64,000 nt of DNA from JBGAPH01 sp046349955 (GTDB lineage: Bacteria; Planctomycetota; Planctomycetia; Pirellulales; JBGAPH01), in contig JAXMBI010000010.1 of NCBI GenBank assembly GCA_046349955.1, positions 124,001 through 188,000 of the forward strand. The letters run 5' to 3'. The position numbers and the translations under genes were made by a program. Each line of letters opens with the position of its first letter. Positions within the stretch are counted from its first letter, which is position 1. The notes under the pieces were generated by a model, which saw nothing but the letters and a program-made list of their open reading frames with translations, did no database searches and was not told where the DNA came from. Below are positions 28,387 through 36,198 of the stretch, piece after piece.

Positions 28387-28917
28387 ATGGCTCGCCGCTA
28401 CCGTCGTCGGTGGAGCTACTCGGCCCCGGCCCTGCTTGTGGTCGCGCTGCTGGCGGCGCTGCGCTACTTCCTGGGTGAGCCGGCCGCCCCGCCGCCGGCC
28501 AACCTGCCGGAGGGGAACTACCGGGTCGAGCGCGTCGTTGACGGCGACACGCTGATCGTGGCGGGGCTCGACCGCGTGCGCTTAATGGGCATCAATGCGC
28601 CCGAGTCGGTGAAGCCCGACCATCCCGTCGAGCCGTTTGGTCCCGAGGCCTCGGCGTTCACCAAGCAGTTTCTGGCCGGCGGCCAGGTGCGGCTGCAGTT
28701 CGACCACGAGCGCGTCGACCAATACGGCCGCGCCTTGGCTTACGCGTGGGTGGGCGACAAGTTGCTCAACGAGGAACTGGTGCGCCAGGGACTGGCCCGC
28801 GCGGAAATGCAGTATCACTACTCGCAAGCCATGAAACGCCGCTTCCGCGAGGCGCAAGACGAGGCGCGGGCGGCTCACCGGGGAATCTGGTCACAACCGG
28901 CTCCGGGGCGGCGTTGA
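28387..28917 (+). CDS. Membrane-anchored thermonuclease (SNase) domain protein
   Basis: 176 residues. N-terminal membrane helix (about 12-28, YSAPALLVVALLAALRYF) anchors or exports the protein. The nuclease domain shows VERVVDGDTLIV, VRLMGINAPES, a basic/acid run near HERVDQYGRALAYAWV and LARAEMQYH, matching staphylococcal-nuclease catalytic order (DGDT, RLxGIDAPE-like, ERYGR-like). It cuts single- or double-stranded nucleic acids outside the cytoplasm. ATG 28387; a strong hairpin lies 33 bases after the stop. Confidence 0.9.
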   Translation: MARRYRRRWSYSAPALLVVALLAALRYFLGEPAAPPPANLPEGNYRVERVVDGDTLIVAGLDRVRLMGINAPESVKPDHPVEPFGPEASAFTKQFLAGGQVRLQFDHERVDQYGRALAYAWVGDKLLNEELVRQGLARAEMQYHYSQAMKRRFREAQDEARAAHRGIWSQPAPGRR

Positions 28918-28949
28918 GTTCGCAGCGAGCCTCGCGCCAGAAAAAAAGA

Positions 28950-28983
28950 GGGGCCGGCCGTGTTGGGATCTACGGCCGGCCCC
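28950..28983 (-). terminator. Strong intrinsic terminator facing the minus strand
   Basis: GGGGCCGGCCGT (28950-28961) pairs perfectly with 28972-28983 (10-base loop). On the minus strand the hairpin is followed by CTC and seven T's, a classic intrinsic terminator, but there is no annotated minus-strand gene upstream of it. In the plus direction only CCCTAAG follows, so it would be a weak terminator for the SNase gene. Confidence 0.78.
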
Positions 28984-28985
28984 CC

Positions 28986-29373
28986 TAAGCCGCCCAAGGG
29001 TAAACGCAGTCGCGTCCACCGGTCAGCCGGGGCTGCCCCTGGTATACCCTAGGTCCGGCCAGCAATTGCGCCGGTGCTCTTGGGGTTTTCGGAATTCCCA
29101 GAATCAGACCTGAGATTGCGCGGACGGCGATCGCCGTCATAGGGCAACCGCAAAGCGTGCGGTTTCGCGCATTCGGGGTATTTCGGCAAAAAAGCCTGTC
29201 GAAGTTTTCAGGCGAAGGTCGCTGCGGTCGCAGAAGGGTTAGACCATCGACGGCGTTCGCGCGGGACCTCTGGGCCCGCGCGACCGACTTTGCCCTCGCT
29301 GTCTGGTCCGCCTAGAATCGTGGTCGGAACGGAGCGAGCCGCGTACCGCGATCCTGTCTTCTGGGAGGAGCGC
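28986..29373. other. Intergenic region upstream of a DUF1559 gene, holding a possible minus-strand RNA
   Basis: 390 bases without a supported gene. A minus-strand transcript starting here would end at the terminator at 28950. Small hairpins such as ACCGCA/TGCGGT (about 29146-29162) occur. It lacks the SRP RNA, tmRNA and RNase P signatures that I know. Confidence 0.4.
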
Positions 29374-30312
29374 ATGCTCCGCCGCCGCGCTTTTACGCTC
29401 ATCGAGCTCCTGGTTGTGGTGCTCGTTCTCGGGGTGTTGATCGCGCTGTTGCTCCCTGCGGTCCAAGCGGTGCGTGAGTCGGCTCGCCGGCTGCAATGCA
29501 CCAACCATCTCAAGCAAGTTGCGTTGGCGTTGCACGCTTACGCCTCGGCCCAGTCCGAACACCTTCCCGCCCTGATCCACACCGCCTTCGATTCGCAGGG
29601 GCGGCCCGACAGCCCGACGCCTGACGACAGCTTTTCGCTCTCGTGGCGGGCAACGCTGCTGCCGTATCACGAACAACGGGCGCTCTACGAGCGCATCGAC
29701 TTCCGCCAATCGGCCCTCTCAGCAGCCAATCGGCCCGTGGCGGAGACGATTCTCGGCGAACATCAGTGCCCCAGCACTCCCGAGTCGCCTCGCCGGATGG
29801 AGGCGACCCTGAGCGGCGGTGGCTCGGCGACCACCGCGCGATTGGCCGTCGTCGACTATGGCGCCGTGGCCCTGGTTGTCGTTTCGCAAACGACGGGCGA
29901 AGTCTCGCTGCCTGGCGCCTGGTTGCCGCTCCAAGGCTATAGTGGCAAAGTGGAGAGCGGCTTTCGAGCGGCTCCGTCGTCGCTCCGCACAATCAGCGAC
30001 GGCCTCTCTCAAACAGCCCTGCTCGTGGAGCACGCCGGTCTGCCGCACGTTTTTCGGCAGACCGTCGAATTGCCAGCGACGGGACTTGTGGGGCCCTGGC
30101 TGTCGGCGGAGATCAACGTGCTCGACGGCCGGTTGACCGTGAACGCCGACAACGTCCGTGGCCTGTATTCGTTTCATCCGGGCGGCGCGCAAAGCGCACT
30201 GGCCGACGGCTCGGTGCATTTTTTGCCGGCGACGCTGGACCCCGGCGTCTTAGCGGCCTTGCTCACCCGCGAAGGGGCGGAGCCGCTCGAGGGCTGGGAC
30301 CGGGCGTTGTGA
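29374..30312 (+). CDS. DUF1559 prepilin-like exported protein
   Basis: 312 residues from the ATG at 29374, 3 bases after GGGAGGAG. The N-terminus RRRAFTLIELLVVVLVLGVL is a type IV prepilin/pseudopilin signal: cleavage is expected after Ala or before Phe-Thr, and the hydrophobic stretch stays as the pilin helix. The C-terminus has the DUF1559 signature LADGSVHFLPATLDP and a beta-rich domain. Planctomycetes carry many paralogues; function is not established but export by a type II/IV pilus-like system is likely. Single gene upstream of phoU. Confidence 0.92.
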   Translation: MLRRRAFTLIELLVVVLVLGVLIALLLPAVQAVRESARRLQCTNHLKQVALALHAYASAQSEHLPALIHTAFDSQGRPDSPTPDDSFSLSWRATLLPYHEQRALYERIDFRQSALSAANRPVAETILGEHQCPSTPESPRRMEATLSGGGSATTARLAVVDYGAVALVVVSQTTGEVSLPGAWLPLQGYSGKVESGFRAAPSSLRTISDGLSQTALLVEHAGLPHVFRQTVELPATGLVGPWLSAEINVLDGRLTVNADNVRGLYSFHPGGAQSALADGSVHFLPATLDPGVLAALLTREGAEPLEGWDRAL

Positions 30313-30411
30313 ACTCCGTGTGAGCGCGGCGGGCAGATCACTCTGGGCCGCCAAGCCCGCGGCGGCTACGCTGACAGGGGAGGCGAGTTCTTTTCTCTGG
30401 CGGCGCGGCCC

Positions 30412-31077
30412 ATGTCCAAGCATCTCGAACGGCAGATCGAAACCCTCAAGCAAAAGTTGCTCTACGTCGGCACGCTCGTGGAAGAGGCGGTGTCGCGGGC
30501 CGTGGCGGCGCTCGTCGACCGCGACCCCGACCTGGCCCGCCGCGTGATCGCCGCCGACGCCGAGATCGACCGCATGGAGGTCGAGGTCGAGGAGGAGTGC
30601 CTGAAGTGCTTGGCCCTGCATCAGCCGGTGGCCGCCGATCTGCGGTTCGTGGTCGCCGTGCTCAAGATGAACAACGACCTCGAGCGCATCGGCGACATGG
30701 CCAAGAACATCGCCAAGCGAGTGGTGTTCCTCTGCAAGTCGGAGCCGCTCGAGCTGCCCGGCAATTTTCGCGGCATGGCGGCCGCGGCGCAATCGATGTT
30801 CAAACGCAGCCTCGACGCCCTGGTGAACTCGGATACGGCGCTGGCCCGCCAGGTGCGCGAGGACGACGACGAGGTCGATACGATGCGCAAGCAGATTCAG
30901 CTCCAGGTGGAGCGCGAGATCATGGCGCAGCCGCAGCGCGTGGCCGAGCTGATGAGCCTGAACAACGTGGCCAAGCAACTCGAGCGGCTCGCCGACATGG
31001 CCACCAACATCGCCGAGGACGTGATCTACATGCTCGAAGGCGACATCGTGCGGCACAACGCGCACGAAGTGCCCTGA
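30412..31077 (+). CDS. phoU: Phosphate transport system accessory protein PhoU
   Basis: 221 residues, the normal length, made of two three-helix bundles. Metal-binding ExxxD/ DMxxNI patterns: NNDLERIGDMAKNIAKR (about 84-100) and NNVAKQLERLADMATNIAED (about 184-203), one in each bundle. It restrains PhoR/PhoB signalling when phosphate is plentiful. The pst transporter genes are not adjacent, unlike the usual operon. Cytoplasmic. Confidence 0.96.
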   Translation: MSKHLERQIETLKQKLLYVGTLVEEAVSRAVAALVDRDPDLARRVIAADAEIDRMEVEVEEECLKCLALHQPVAADLRFVVAVLKMNNDLERIGDMAKNIAKRVVFLCKSEPLELPGNFRGMAAAAQSMFKRSLDALVNSDTALARQVREDDDEVDTMRKQIQLQVEREIMAQPQRVAELMSLNNVAKQLERLADMATNIAEDVIYMLEGDIVRHNAHEVP

Positions 31078-31083
31078 GCGCTG

Positions 31084-31175
31084 CTGGCGAGCGGCCGGCG
31101 TAAGCCGGCTGACCAACCCGCGTCGACGGCCTCACCAGCGTTGGGTCGGCCGGCTTACGCAGGGCCGCTCGCCAG
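31084..31175. repeat. Large imperfect inverted repeat between convergent phoU and yidD
   Basis: Arms 31084-31117 and 31140-31175 share CTGGCGAGCGGCC, GCGTAAGCCGGC and GACC(C)AAC with small indels, forming a stem of about 32 pairs with a 22-base loop. It probably acts as a two-way terminator for phoU (plus) and yidD (minus) transcripts. Confidence 0.75.
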
Positions 31176-31193
31176 GCGGTTTGCTCCGCTCAA

Positions 31194-31433
31194 TTACGGC
31201 GGGTCGTAGCCCTTCCCGCCCCAGGGGTGACAGCGGAGCAAGCGCCGCGTGCCGCGCCAAGCGCCGCGCACCGCGCCGTACTTCTGCACCGCGGCCACGA
31301 AGTACTTGCTGCACGAGGGCTCGAACCGGCAGCATTGCCCCAGCCAAGGGCTGATCAGCCACTGGTAACAGCGCACCAAGCCAATCAGCAGCGCGGCGGG
31401 TAGACCATGCAGGGTCTTCAAGACCGTCGTCAT
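31194..31433 (-). CDS. yidD: Membrane-protein insertion efficiency factor YidD
   Basis: 79 residues from ATG 31433 inside the end of rnpA. Shows CYQWLISPWLGQCCRFEPSC and YFVAAVQKYGAVRGAWRGTR with RCHPWGGKGYDPP, all family hallmarks (CRFxPSCS, H-P-W/F-GG-GxDP). Small peripheral membrane protein that helps insertion of membrane proteins. The ATGA overlap with rnpA (31430-31433) means translational coupling. YidC is not nearby. Confidence 0.95.
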   Translation of the reverse strand: MTTVLKTLHGLPAALLIGLVRCYQWLISPWLGQCCRFEPSCSKYFVAAVQKYGAVRGAWRGTRRLLRCHPWGGKGYDPP

Positions 31434-31852
31434 CGCCGGCCTCCCTGCAAACGCTTGGCGAGTTGCCGCGTCAGCCGGTCGAACGATTCGCGCAGCGCAG
31501 CGAGCGCCGGAGGCGCCGCGGCATTGGGCTGGACCACCCAATCGATGCTCGTCTGCCGCAGCCGCGCGTCGTGGCGAAACGCCTCGCGCAGCAGCCGCTT
31601 CCAGCGGTTCCGCACCACGGCGTTGCCGGCGCGGCGGCTGACCGCCAGTCCCAGCCGGCCAAGTCCCAGGTCGTTTTCGCAGGCTTGCACGCGCAACACG
31701 CCATCGCTGGCCGACCGACGCCGAGCATAGACGCGCTTGAATTCGGCCGGCCGCAGCAGGCGCATGGCCTTGGGAAAGCGCGAACTCGCCGACGCGGCGG
31801 CCGCGGGCTCACCAGCGGAGGTCGGCTCGCGGCTGCTGGGGGTTGCGCTCAT
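31430..31852 (-). CDS. rnpA: Ribonuclease P protein component
   Basis: Protein part of the tRNA 5'-processing enzyme. 140 residues. FPKAMRLLRPAEFKRVYARR begins the conserved fold, and RAGNAVVRNRWKRLLREAFR is the RNR signature helix; C-terminal tail binds RNA. The start at 31852 overlaps the end of the upstream cbpA gene by 44 bases. rpmH, the normal upstream partner near the origin, is absent, so this is a relocated rnpA-yidD pair. Confidence 0.95.
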   Translation of the reverse strand: MSATPSSREPTSAGEPAAAASASSRFPKAMRLLRPAEFKRVYARRRSASDGVLRVQACENDLGLGRLGLAVSRRAGNAVVRNRWKRLLREAFRHDARLRQTSIDWVVQPNAAAPPALAALRESFDRLTRQLAKRLQGGRR

Positions 31853-32768
31853 CGAAGCGGCGGATCAGATCTTGGCTCTCGGCGTCGAGCTGCTTGGGAA
31901 GCACCACTTGCACTTCCACGAACAGGTCGCCCGGCGGCCGGTTCTTGGCGCGGACCCCTTGCCCCTTCAGGCGGAGCTTGGAGCCGGTGGAAGAGCCGGG
32001 CGGCACCCGCACCGTAATCGTACCATGCGGCGTGGGGACGTCGATCTTGGCCCCCAGGGCCGCCTCCGCGACGGTGACGGGCGTCTTCACGTCCAGGTTG
32101 TCGCCACGCCGCTGGAAATAAGGGTGCGGGGCGACGTTCACCTTGACCAACAAATCGGCCTCCCCCTGCGGTTCGCCTTGCCCCTTCAGGCGGATCTTCT
32201 TGCCGTCTTCGATGCCGGCCGGAATCCGCACCGCCACGGTCTCGTGCTTCCCGGAGGAGCGGGTGAGCTCGAGTTGCACCTCGCCGCCGGTGACGGCCGT
32301 TTGGAACGGGATTTCGATCTCGTACTGGGCCGGGGCCGGTCGCTCGGCCCGCGCTCCGCCCCCGCCCCCACGGCGGAACTGGCTGAAGAAGTCGGCGAAC
32401 CCGCCGCCCCCCCCCATCTCGGCCCCTTCGAAGCCGGCGCCGCCGCCAAAGATCTGGCTGAAGTCGAAGTCTTGGTATTCGGGGCCCGGCTGCGGTCCCC
32501 GCCGGCCGCCGCGGGGGCCCCGCGGGCTGGGGCCCGCCTGCCCGGCTTGCTCGAAGGCCGAACCATAGCGGTCGTACATCTCGCGCTTCGAGGGATCGCT
32601 GAGCACCTCGAAGGCCCGCTGCACCTCCTGGAACTTCTGCTTGGCGTTCTTGTCGTCGGGGTGGAGGTCGGGGTGGTATTTCCGCGCGAGCTCGAAATAG
32701 GCTTTCTGGATGTCGCTCGCGCCGGCGTCGCGGTTGACTCCCAAAGTCTTGTAGTAGTCTTCGGCCAT
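31809..32768 (-). CDS. cbpA: DnaJ-family co-chaperone without zinc finger (CbpA-like)
   Basis: 319 residues. J-domain 4-68: YYKTLGVNRDAGASDIQKAY, with HPD (YHPDLHP) to stimulate DnaK ATPase. A Gly/Phe-rich region follows with FGGGAGFEG and GGGGGFADFF. No Cys-rich zinc domain; instead direct C-terminal beta domains with PAGIEDGKKIRLKGQG and RVPPGSSTGSKLRLKGQG, the CbpA/DnaJ substrate-binding fold. DnaK and GrpE are elsewhere. Its 3' end overlaps rnpA by 44 bases. Confidence 0.9.
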   Translation of the reverse strand: MAEDYYKTLGVNRDAGASDIQKAYFELARKYHPDLHPDDKNAKQKFQEVQRAFEVLSDPSKREMYDRYGSAFEQAGQAGPSPRGPRGGRRGPQPGPEYQDFDFSQIFGGGAGFEGAEMGGGGGFADFFSQFRRGGGGGARAERPAPAQYEIEIPFQTAVTGGEVQLELTRSSGKHETVAVRIPAGIEDGKKIRLKGQGEPQGEADLLVKVNVAPHPYFQRRGDNLDVKTPVTVAEAALGAKIDVPTPHGTITVRVPPGSSTGSKLRLKGQGVRAKNRPPGDLFVEVQVVLPKQLDAESQDLIRRFDERNPQQPRADLRW

Positions 32769-32822
32769 GACGAATAACAGGCGTGCTCAGATCCGCGATC
32801 AACCAACGTGTACTGGCCTGGC

Positions 32823-33314
32823 TTACGAGAACGCGCCCGATTGCGGGTCGATGGCCAGGCCGTCGCAGAGCTTAGTGAGGGTTTCCATCACGATCAACAG
32901 CGCCGTGGGATCGAGCAGATCGTCGTCGGCGTCGTCGGGATCTCCCTCGGCCAGAATGTGTTCGAAGTGGAGCACGTCGAAGCGTGCGTCGCACCGCGCC
33001 AGCCGCTTGAGCCGCGCCTTCTCGGCCTCGGTCTTGGCCACCGGCTTGAGCTCGGCGATCATCTGCTCGACGAGCTCGTTCACCTCCTCGCCGTCGAGGT
33101 AGCTGACGTCGAGCGCGGCAAAGTCGTCGTGCGAGACCACGGTGAGCGAGCCGAACAGGCCGTCGTCTTCGCTCCGCTCGTTCGTGAGCTCATACCGCTT
33201 GCCCAGCCCCCGCAGCGCCTGGGCGACCTGCTCCTGGGTAGGGCGGCGCGAAGACTCGAACAGAATGAAATACGTTTCCCGCCAGTGGTAGTCGCTGTTC
33301 TCGAAGGTGGACAC
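32823..33314 (-). CDS. Acidic conserved hypothetical protein
   Basis: 163 residues, no signal peptide or membrane helix. Mixed alpha/beta, strongly acidic in the C-terminal half (EGDPDDADDDLLDPTALLIV). SNSDYHWRETYFILF-like start and FGSLTVVSHDDFAALDVSYL suggest a beta sheet followed by helices. I do not recognise the family; it has the style of a planctomycete-specific gene. It lies 54 bases upstream of cbpA, same strand, and 75 bases downstream of another small unknown gene. Confidence 0.6.
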   Translation of the reverse strand: MSTFENSDYHWRETYFILFESSRRPTQEQVAQALRGLGKRYELTNERSEDDGLFGSLTVVSHDDFAALDVSYLDGEEVNELVEQMIAELKPVAKTEAEKARLKRLARCDARFDVLHFEHILAEGDPDDADDDLLDPTALLIVMETLTKLCDGLAIDPQSGAFS

Positions 33315-33389
33315 CGGGCTGACACTCCTCTGGGGGGCGGCGGGACGCGCGTCGCGGCTCCGGCCCGCCTGGGCCGGCGACGGCGAGAG

Positions 33390-33623
33390 CTACCAATCTT
33401 CCTGACCTTCCGGCCCCAAGCCCCCCTGCCAGTTCTCGAGCGCCTCGAGCAGTTCGTCGCGCTCTTGCCGCTTGGCCCACACCACTTCGCCCTGCTCGAG
33501 CCGGACCTCGTACTGCCCTTCGCGCTCGCAATCGTCCTCCCCGCAGAAGTGCGGTACGGCGCTAATCCACATCACGCGGTAGAGCGGAACATGTTTGTCG
33601 TCGACCACGCAAAACACCGACAT
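33390..33623 (-). CDS. Small conserved hypothetical protein
   Basis: 77 residues from the ATG at 33623 (MSVFCVVDDKHVPLYRVM). The middle has CGEDDCEREGQYEV, a short Cys pair, and the end is acidic (QGGLGPEGQEDW). No membrane segment. It appears as a unit with the gene at 32823 (75 bases apart) and has no family assignment here. The protein is too short for fold recognition by eye. Confidence 0.55.
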   Translation of the reverse strand: MSVFCVVDDKHVPLYRVMWISAVPHFCGEDDCEREGQYEVRLEQGEVVWAKRQERDELLEALENWQGGLGPEGQEDW

Positions 33624-33707
33624 GGCGGCAACCCTCTCGCGACCCAACTTGCTGCCTGCAAACCCGCGGCGAACGGGTCGCCCGGATTTGCGTTTCTGCC
33701 CTTATCT

Positions 33708-34538
33708 CTATGATACACCGGACAACTCGGCCGATCTGCGGGCGGCGGCCGCCACGGCCCCCATCAGCGCCCCGCGCACCCCGGCCTTTTCCAGCACGTC
33801 GAGCCCGGCGATCGTCGTGCCGGCAGGGCTCGTCACGCGGTCTTTGAGCACGGCCGGGTGCTCGCCGCCCGAGAGGACCATTTCGGCCGCTCCCCGCACG
33901 GTTTGGGCCGCCAGCGCGAGCGCCGTGGCCCGCGGCAGACCTGCCTGCACTCCGCCGTCGGCCAGGGCCTCGATGGCGAGGAACACGTAAGCCGGGCCGG
34001 AACCCGAAAGGCCGGTCACGGCGTCGAGCAGCTTCTCGTCGACCGGCCAGGCCCTGCCCACGGCCGAGAGTAGGTCGCCCAGCAGCCGGCCATCGGCCTC
34101 GGTGGCGCCGGGCCCCAGGCAATAGGCGCTCGCGCTCTGGCCCACCAGGCAGCAGGTGTTCGGCATCACGCGGGCGAGCCGCGGCGCGCCAGCCTTCGTC
34201 TGGCCAAGACCGGCCGCGATCGTCTTGAGCGGCACGCCGGCGGCGATCGAGATGACGAGCGTGTCGGGGCCAATCCGCCCCGCGAGCGCCGCGAGTGCGG
34301 TGGACATTTGCTGGGGCTTGACCGCCAGGAACAGCACGTCGGCCTTCGCGTCAACGGCCTGGTTGTCGGCCGAGAGCGCAGCCTGGGGAGCGAAGCCGCG
34401 GAAGGCCTCGAGGGCCGCCGGTTCGGGATCGGCGGCCGCAAGTTGACGCCCCTCGACGAGCCCCGCCCGCAAGAATCCCTGGGCGAGCGCCCGGGCCATT
34501 TGGCCCGCGCCGAGGAATCCGATGTGTGCCTGAAGCAT
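33708..34538 (-). CDS. proC: Pyrroline-5-carboxylate reductase
   Basis: Reduces P5C to proline with NAD(P)H. 276 residues. Starts with the Rossmann fold IGFLGAGQMARALAQGFL; then VLFLAVKPQQM, VSIAAGVPL, ARVMPNTCCLVGQSASAYC and the C-terminal signature LSGSGPAYVFLAIEALADGG and KDRVTSPAGTTIAGLDVLE. All are family motifs in the expected order. Single gene. Confidence 0.97.
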   Translation of the reverse strand: MLQAHIGFLGAGQMARALAQGFLRAGLVEGRQLAAADPEPAALEAFRGFAPQAALSADNQAVDAKADVLFLAVKPQQMSTALAALAGRIGPDTLVISIAAGVPLKTIAAGLGQTKAGAPRLARVMPNTCCLVGQSASAYCLGPGATEADGRLLGDLLSAVGRAWPVDEKLLDAVTGLSGSGPAYVFLAIEALADGGVQAGLPRATALALAAQTVRGAAEMVLSGGEHPAVLKDRVTSPAGTTIAGLDVLEKAGVRGALMGAVAAAARRSAELSGVS

Positions 34539-35069
34539 GGAGCGGGCCGCGAACCGGAGCGGAGTGCGAAACGTAGGGGACGCTGCCGTATGCTACGTCA
34601 AAACGCCCGGTCCGGCAACGGACTTAGGGCCGCCTGGGCCCGTCGCCAGGGGCTGTTCCGGCCGCGGAGATGCAGTTCATGCAATCCTCACACGTGCGCG
34701 GGTGTAAGCCGCAGGCAAGCTTGCGCGTCTGCAGAAGCGGGCCGCGCTCTTCGAAGCAGAGAACCGTCGCAGCCAAATGGAGAGCGTGCTCTTGCACTCG
34801 CCTGGAGGAGCGGTGGTGGAGGACTTTTCAGTTGCATCGGATCAGTGAGCTAGTGCCGCGTCACCGCCTTGGTTTTCGGGTGCGCCACACTGGCCCGCAG
34901 CGCATGCAAGGGACGAGAGGGCCCCGATGGCGCGTGGCGCGCTGGCCGAAATTGCTGTCCGGTCCGTGCGGGGGTCCCCGGGCGTGTGGTCCCTTGCTCG
35001 CGCTCTCGCGCTGCGGGCTAGTAATCGATCGGGCAACCCGAACTCCTAGCTGTGACGCTGCACTTGCAG
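34539..35069. other. Intergenic region without a supported gene
   Basis: 530 bases between proC and the MerR/B12 gene. Plus-strand open frames of about 135 codons start near 34670 but are Arg/Ser-rich shadows without ribosome sites. A GC-rich run (about 34975-35020, with CTCGCGCTCTCGCGCTGCGGG) resembles repeat debris. No tRNA. Confidence 0.5.
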
Positions 35070-35957
35070 TTACTTAGCGAGGTCGGGTTTCGCCGGCTCC
35101 GACCGAAGCGCCTGCACAAACCCCACCAAATGCCGCAGTTGATCCCCATACGCGGCATACTGCATCCGCGAGCGCACCTCCGGCGCGAGCGCATAGCCGC
35201 CGACGACCACCGGCACGCCGCGCTCCATGGCCGCAGCCTGAATCGCCGCGTAGTCGGCCAGGAACTGGGGCTCGTCAGGAAGGTGCGAGACGCTGAGCCA
35301 GAGCAACTGGGGCTTTTCGGCCTCGAGGGCGGCTAGCCAGGTATCGCGCGGCAAAGACGTGCCCAGCGATTGGGCGGCCCAGCCGAGATCGCGCAGCACG
35401 AGCTCCACCATCGCGGTGGGAAGCTGGTAGTGGTCTCCGCTCAGCGTGCCCCCCAACGCCCGCGGAGCTGCGGGGCCGGCCGCAGGCAGCATCGCGCGCA
35501 GCCGGTGCAGCAGTCGCAGGGCGATCTCGCAGCCGCGGCGTTCTTCATACACTTGGGCCTCGCCGCACTCCCAAGCTTGGCCGATCTGCACAAACGCCGC
35601 CGCGATCACGCGATCGAAGATCTCGGCCAGGCGATGCTTGGCCAGAAACAGATCGAGCACGATCCGCTGGCACTGCTCTTCATCGCCGGCCAACAGCGCC
35701 GCGGCCAATTGCCCCGCCGCGCGATCGATGACAAAGGCCCCCTGGCCGGTCGCCGAGGGGAGCCCCAGCAACTCGGGCCGCACCAGGGGCTGCCCCGTCT
35801 GCCGCAAGAATTCGAGCACCTGGTCGACCGCCAGCCGCCGATGTCCCCCCGCGGTGCGGACCACAGGCAGCGTCCCCTTATCGCACCAGCGCTTGAGCGA
35901 CGACTCGCTTGCCCCAATGGCAAGGGCTACCTGGCGGGGGGTGAGCAAAGTGGCCAT
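35070..35957 (-). CDS. MerR-type regulator with a B12-binding-like domain, altered ligand residues
   Basis: 295 residues. N-terminal MerR HTH (about 5-52): LTPRQVALAIGASESSLKRW and TAGGHRRLAVDQVLEF. It continues with a helical linker and the CarH/LitR-type light-sensor fold. In known B12 photoreceptors the segment WxxGExxVxxEH carries Trp and the His that becomes the upper ligand; here it reads WECGEAQVYEER (129-140), with Trp and Glu kept but Arg in place of His. The lower-ligand motif ExxHxxG reads GDHYQLP (174-180), with Tyr where the ligand His should be and Pro for Gly. Adenosylcobalamin sensing may be lost or changed. It is divergent from a fasciclin gene. Confidence 0.85.
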   Translation of the reverse strand: MATLLTPRQVALAIGASESSLKRWCDKGTLPVVRTAGGHRRLAVDQVLEFLRQTGQPLVRPELLGLPSATGQGAFVIDRAAGQLAAALLAGDEEQCQRIVLDLFLAKHRLAEIFDRVIAAAFVQIGQAWECGEAQVYEERRGCEIALRLLHRLRAMLPAAGPAAPRALGGTLSGDHYQLPTAMVELVLRDLGWAAQSLGTSLPRDTWLAALEAEKPQLLWLSVSHLPDEPQFLADYAAIQAAAMERGVPVVVGGYALAPEVRSRMQYAAYGDQLRHLVGFVQALRSEPAKPDLAK

Positions 35958-35971
35958 GTCGAGAACTCGCG

Positions 35972-35981
35972 TGAACGATTT
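35972..35981 (+). promoter_or_regulatory. Candidate operator half 1 (TGAACGATTT)
   Basis: TGAACGATTT lies between the MerR/B12 start codon and its -10. A near-identical TGAACGAATTT stands at 36110-36120 next to the divergent promoter, so this may be the binding site of the MerR protein in an autoregulated divergon. Inference from repetition only. Confidence 0.25.
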
Positions 35982-35986
35982 GATCG

Positions 35987-36016
35987 ATTATAGACACCCC
36001 ATGAATGAGACCGCAA
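35987..36016 (-). promoter_or_regulatory. Candidate promoter of the MerR/B12 gene
   Basis: On the minus strand TTGCGG (36016-36011), 18-base spacer, TATAAT (35992-35987), about 30 bases upstream of the start codon at 35957. The -10 is a perfect consensus. Confidence 0.5.
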
Positions 36017-36068
36017 CGGCTACGCGAATGCAAAAGTCGAATCTCTTTGGTTTTTCTCTGCCAGACCA

Positions 36069-36096
36069 TTGACGACCCGCGCGAGCCACCTATAAA
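36069..36096 (+). promoter_or_regulatory. Candidate promoter of the fasciclin gene
   Basis: TTGACG (36069-36074), a 16-base spacer, TATAAA (36091-36096), about 100 bases before the fasciclin ATG. Just after the -10, GGTCGA (36102-36107) and TCGACC (36120-36125) form a 6-bp dyad with a 12-base spacer that encloses the repeated motif TGAACGAATTT. Confidence 0.5.
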
Positions 36097-36198
36097 CTCA
36101 TGGTCGATTTGAACGAATTTCGACCACTCGCTGAGGGCCGGCGTCCGGCCCCTCCAATTCCCTCCAAAAGCGCCCCGTTGGGCGCAAAGGAACGAACG

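Noticed and set aside
28986..29373. SRP RNA, tmRNA or RNase P RNA
   Set aside because: Neither strand contains the SRP loop motif, the tmRNA 3' end or the RNase P core that I know. Only an unassigned RNA remains possible.
34670..35077. A 135-codon open frame in the gap beside the MerR/B12 gene
   Set aside because: Ser/Arg/Cys-rich without ribosome site or known fold; overlaps repeat-like GC-rich DNA.
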